The notes under the pieces are model-generated. The model did no database searches. It was given only the letters and a program-made list of their open reading frames with translations, and was not told where the DNA came from. Below, in pieces: positions 61,333 to 64,000 of a stretch of 64,000 bases of DNA. The position numbers and the translations under genes were made by a program. Origin of the DNA: JAFEDN01 sp963832945 (GTDB lineage: Bacteria > Pseudomonadota > Gammaproteobacteria > Coxiellales > Coxiellaceae); NCBI GenBank assembly GCA_963832945.1, contig CAWHVV010000007.1, positions 372,001-436,000 on the forward strand, in the 5' to 3' direction. Numbering within the stretch: position 1 is the stretch's first letter; each line of letters starts with the position of its first letter.

Positions 61333-62160
61333 CTATCTCACAAACCAGCCGCCCTGACCATCGATATTAAAAATTCCCCACAGGTGACTTAATAAAGAAG
61401 GAAGCGTTTCCGCCAATTTCCACGGTGGATTAACAATCAGTAATTGGCAGCCGAGCAATCCTTTGGATCGCGGGTCTTCCGCGGCGATGGTCAGTCCTGT
61501 TATTAAATAACGATCGATGCCATTTTGTAATGCGACAGTCTGTAAATTCCAGCTTCGCTGTGTGGTGACCGGATACCACACCATATAAATGCCATGCGCC
61601 CAGCGTTTCAGGCATTTTCCCAGCAGCGCCAGAATTTTATCGTTCTCATCTTTTTGCTCAAACGGCGGGTCAATGAGAACAATGCCGCGGCTGACCGGTG
61701 GTGGTAAAATGGCAGGAAGAAATTCATAAGCGTCCCGGTGATGAATGGCAATGCGCGGTTTTCCCTGAAAATTCCGTTTTAATCGCCGACAGGTTTCCGG
61801 ATGAAATTCGTTGATAATCATGCAATCCTGCGGACGCAGCATTTGTCTGGCAAATTCCGGTGAACCAGGATAATGCAGACATTTATTTCCCGACTGATAG
61901 GACTTTAATATTTGTAAATACGCCTCCAGGCATTGCGGATGAGGCACATCGCTATTGATCAGCCGCTGCACCCCCGCGCTCGACTCACTGGTTTTTTCCG
62001 CCTCAAGGGAAGATAAATCGTAAACCCCCTCCCCGGCGTGAGTGTCGATATAACAGAAAGCAGAATCTTTTAGACGCAAATAATCCAGAATAATGGTCAA
62101 GACACCGTGCTTAACCACCTCCGTAAAATTCCCCGCGTGATAAATATGCCGGTAATTCAT
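61333..62160 (-). CDS. rlmJ: 23S rRNA (adenine-2030-N6)-methyltransferase RlmJ
   Basis: A 275-residue SAM-dependent methyltransferase that modifies A2030 of 23S rRNA. The family N-terminus NYRHIYHAGNFTEVVKHGVL is intact, YIDTHAGEGVYDLSS is the SAM-binding motif I and VLIDPPFEQKDE is the catalytic (D/N)PPF motif near 160. Its last codons and stop (GTG AGA TAG) form the target duplication of the mobile element directly downstream, so the insertion left the protein unchanged. Confidence 0.95.
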   Translation of the reverse strand: MNYRHIYHAGNFTEVVKHGVLTIILDYLRLKDSAFCYIDTHAGEGVYDLSSLEAEKTSESSAGVQRLINSDVPHPQCLEAYLQILKSYQSGNKCLHYPGSPEFARQMLRPQDCMIINEFHPETCRRLKRNFQGKPRIAIHHRDAYEFLPAILPPPVSRGIVLIDPPFEQKDENDKILALLGKCLKRWAHGIYMVWYPVTTQRSWNLQTVALQNGIDRYLITGLTIAAEDPRSKGLLGCQLLIVNPPWKLAETLPSLLSHLWGIFNIDGQGGWFVR

Positions 62161-62241
62161 TGTTTCTCCATAACGATTTCTAATTTCGCTTGATGGGCAC
62201 TGCGCTCTCTGATTTTATTTCTTCTATTAAAGACTAAAAGT

Positions 62242-62272
62242 GTTAAGGTTAATTTAATATTAATAGTATAAT
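62242..62272 (+). promoter_or_regulatory. PmrA-like box and -10 element of the 62317 gene
   Basis: GTTAAG (62242-62247), five bases, TTTAAT (62253-62258) matches the YTTAAK-N5-YTTAAK PmrA repeat at all but the first base, and further TTAA units continue in the same 11-base phase. A perfect TATAAT follows at 62267-62272, 44 bases before the start codon. Confidence 0.45.
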
Positions 62273-62316
62273 AATATTATGAACGATAACTAATTAATTA
62301 AAACACAAAACTAAAA

Positions 62317-63072
62317 ATGAAATCAAAACCAGTAAAAGTTACTTTGCTTTATTATCCACCTACCCTTACTCATTTGGCCGGTCACGTCGCTACCATAATC
62401 AAATTTCCTGATTATAAAGGCAAAGGATATCCTCCCAACATGGCGAGGGAATTAGATTTTGGCGGCGCCCAGTCTCTAGAAGGTAGTGAGGTAAAATTTG
62501 GCAAACCCATAGAGTACCGTCTTCCCCCTCCTCCCAAAAAAGCAAAATTAGAGGACATTGGTAATGCAATAACAGACATTAAAACAGCTCAGTTTAGTCT
62601 ATTTAACAATAACTGTACGGATGCGGCTATCCAGCTTCTTCGAAAATTGGGTTATGAAAGATTATCCCTACCCAAAACTATTAGCACCCCCTATGATTTA
62701 AAGAACCAAATTGAAGAAAATTACTGCCTTCAAAAAAAAATAAATAATATATTTGAGCATAAAACTTGGGGTAAAGATGAAAAATTCGTGTGGGAGAGGA
62801 TGAAAAATAGACTTTCTCCCATTTTTAAATTAGAGGGTTATCAATTAAAAGAGAATTTTCCAGATGTTTTTAATTGGAAAGAGATTCATAACTCTCTAAA
62901 CAATTTGATGGCAGAGAATATGTCACCTCGCAGCTCATTCTTCCAATTTTTTACTCCTGAAACTTCCGAACGCTACAAGAAATTATCGGACTTACTGACT
63001 TTAGTTGATATGTACACTTTTCCAGAACAGGAAGCCGAAGAATTTAAAAAGAAGCCAAGCCACGGAGATTAA
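62317..63072 (+). CDS. Candidate permuted papain-fold protein, possible effector
   Basis: A 251-residue AT-rich gene of no firmly recognised family. The segment HLAGHVATIIKF (His23) followed by FSLFNNNCTDAAIQLLRKLGY (Cys100) matches the H-then-NC order of permuted papain-like proteins such as PPPDE deSUMOylases/deubiquitinases, LRAT-type and related NlpC/P60 folds. Cys100 and His23 would be the catalytic pair. The C-terminal ~130 residues are helical and charged and end EEFKKKPSHGD. No signal peptide. The upstream PmrA-like box supports regulation with type IV effectors. Both enzymatic class and secretion are inferences; a structural or lipoprotein-type NlpC/P60 relative is an alternative. 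Confidence 0.6.
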   Translation: MKSKPVKVTLLYYPPTLTHLAGHVATIIKFPDYKGKGYPPNMARELDFGGAQSLEGSEVKFGKPIEYRLPPPPKKAKLEDIGNAITDIKTAQFSLFNNNCTDAAIQLLRKLGYERLSLPKTISTPYDLKNQIEENYCLQKKINNIFEHKTWGKDEKFVWERMKNRLSPIFKLEGYQLKENFPDVFNWKEIHNSLNNLMAENMSPRSSFFQFFTPETSERYKKLSDLLTLVDMYTFPEQEAEEFKKKPSHGD

Positions 63073-63161
63073 ACTACTTTATTTTTTTAGTGCAGTATAC
63101 TCAAAACTCATACTTTATACTACTGGATAAAAGAATCAGGTAATATTATAATCGCAAAGTT

Positions 63162-64000
63162 ATGAGTTCAACTATAAAAAAACTGTATATTAAAACCCAT
63201 GGCTGTCAAATGAATGAGTACGATTCCAGTAAAATGGCGGACGTTCTCAAGGCGTCGCATGGGATGGAATTGACCGCCCTGCCCGAAGAAGCCGATGTGC
63301 TGTTGGTAAATACCTGTTCCGTCCGTGAAAAAGCCCAGGAAAAATTATTTTCTGAATTGGGACGGTGGCGGCCTTACAAAACCGAACGTCCGCATGTACT
63401 GATCGGCGTTGGCGGCTGCGTCGCCAGCCAGGAAGGGGAGGCTATCGTTAAGCGCGCCCCTTATGTGGATCTGGTATTTGGCCCACAAACTCTGCACCGG
63501 CTGCCGGAGCTTATCGAACAGGCCATGAAAACTCAAAAAGCCGCCGTCGATATCAGTTTTCCCGAAATCGAAAAATTCGATCATTTGCCGGAACCCCGCG
63601 CCGAAGGGCCCAGCGCGTTTGTTTCGATCATGGAAGGCTGCAGTAAATATTGCAGCTTCTGCGTGGTGCCTTATACCCGCGGCGAAGAAATCAGCCGGCC
63701 TTTTGACGATATTATTACCGAGATCGTTATCCTGAGCGAACAGGGCGTGCGCGAAGTCACTTTGCTCGGCCAAAATGTCAATGATTACCGGGGGCTCATG
63801 CACGATGGAAAAATCGCGGATCTCGCTTTGCTCATTCATTATGTGGCCGCTATTAAAGGCATTGAACGCATCCGCTTTACCACTTCGCATCCCTCGGCTT
63901 TTTCCGATAATTTAATCATTGCATATGCTGAAGAACCGAAGCTGGCCAACCATCTGCATCTGCCCGTGCAAAGCGGTTCAGACCGGATTTTGGCGGCAAT
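63162..64000 (+). CDS. miaB: tRNA-2-methylthio-N6-dimethylallyladenosine synthase MiaB, 3'-truncated by window edge
   Basis: The frame from ATG 63162 is open to the end of the window (279 codons, about 60% of the protein). The N-terminal UPF0004 domain has its three cluster cysteines (THGCQMN, NTCSVREKA, GGCVAS), and the radical-SAM motif CSKYCSFC is near residue 160. The following VPYTRG, TLLGQNVNDY and HLHLPVQSGS segments are characteristic of MiaB. It adds a methylthio group to i6A37 of tRNA. Position after the effector-like gene is probably incidental. A 181-codon antisense frame at 63345-63890 is a shadow. Confidence 0.96.
   Translation, partial: MSSTIKKLYIKTHGCQMNEYDSSKMADVLKASHGMELTALPEEADVLLVNTCSVREKAQEKLFSELGRWRPYKTERPHVLIGVGGCVASQEGEAIVKRAPYVDLVFGPQTLHRLPELIEQAMKTQKAAVDISFPEIEKFDHLPEPRAEGPSAFVSIMEGCSKYCSFCVVPYTRGEEISRPFDDIITEIVILSEQGVREVTLLGQNVNDYRGLMHDGKIADLALLIHYVAAIKGIERIRFTTSHPSAFSDNLIIAYAEEPKLANHLHLPVQSGSDRILAA

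Noticed and set aside
63345..63890. 181-codon minus-strand frame
   Set aside because: It is antisense to the clearly recognisable MiaB radical-SAM coding sequence.
1..64000. tRNA, rRNA, riboswitch or prophage genes
   Set aside because: Intergenic stretches were read on both strands and nothing with cloverleaf, conserved rRNA or phage structural character was seen; a covariance-model search was not possible here.

Overview
The window is chromosomal DNA of a gammaproteobacterium, most likely an intracellular or amoeba-associated member of the Legionellales (Coxiellaceae-like; Aquicella is one guess, made without any search). Three things suggest this. The housekeeping genes are gammaproteobacterial and partly syntenic with E. 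coli (mlaFEDCB-murA divergent from kdsD-kdsC-lptCAB-hpf-HPr). Two small proteins resemble families known from Coxiella (CBU_0585-like and CBU_0592-like). The accessory genes look like eukaryote-type secreted effectors: leucine-rich repeats (LRRs), ankyrin repeats, an IQ calmodulin-binding motif and a permuted papain-like motif. No rRNA, tRNA, CRISPR array, transposase or prophage gene was seen.

Layout. Positions 1-5946 hold an AddB-like nuclease (5' end outside the window), an AddA-like helicase and a 5'-nucleotidase. Positions 5992-22786 (minus strand) are a tandem array of nine LRR gene units: five intact single-length genes, one double-length fused gene and two frameshifted units at the distal end. 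Positions 22887-33411 are core genes: orn, plsY, tsaD, murA, the mla lipid-transport operon, and the divergent KDO/LPS-export operon ending in hpf and an HPr-like gene. Positions 33438-37576 hold an IQ-motif gene behind a PmrA-like box, small membrane and secreted proteins, and a DUF2797 gene broken by a fold-back duplication that may be an assembly artefact. Positions 37573-42511 hold nadA with a rhodanese and a ferredoxin, a 1139-residue flavin/Fe-S oxidoreductase fusion, and a small CBU_0585-like gene. Positions 42649-46481 are two tandem ankyrin paralogues. Positions 46602-50708 hold grxD-ibaG, a 7Fe ferredoxin, a CinA-like gene, an orphan antitoxin and a membrane protein. Positions 50722-58623 are a fatty-acid oxidation cluster (lap-fadE-thiolase and fadJ) interrupted by a MazF-type toxin-antitoxin pair. 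Positions 58830-64000 hold a large unknown protein, rlmJ, a second PmrA-box candidate effector and the start of miaB.

How the parts fit. The core genes serve envelope biogenesis (Mla transport, LPS assembly, peptidoglycan precursor), NAD synthesis, beta-oxidation and tRNA/rRNA modification. Effector-like genes sit as islands between these blocks and are visibly more AT-rich. A dispersed element of up to 216 bp, with 17-bp inverted ends and in one case a perfect 9-bp target duplication, occurs five times, mostly right after stop codons. A related palindrome lies in frame inside the nuclease gene. The LRR array shows ongoing recombination: chimeric copies, a fused double gene, an internal micro-duplication and decay of the promoter-distal copies.
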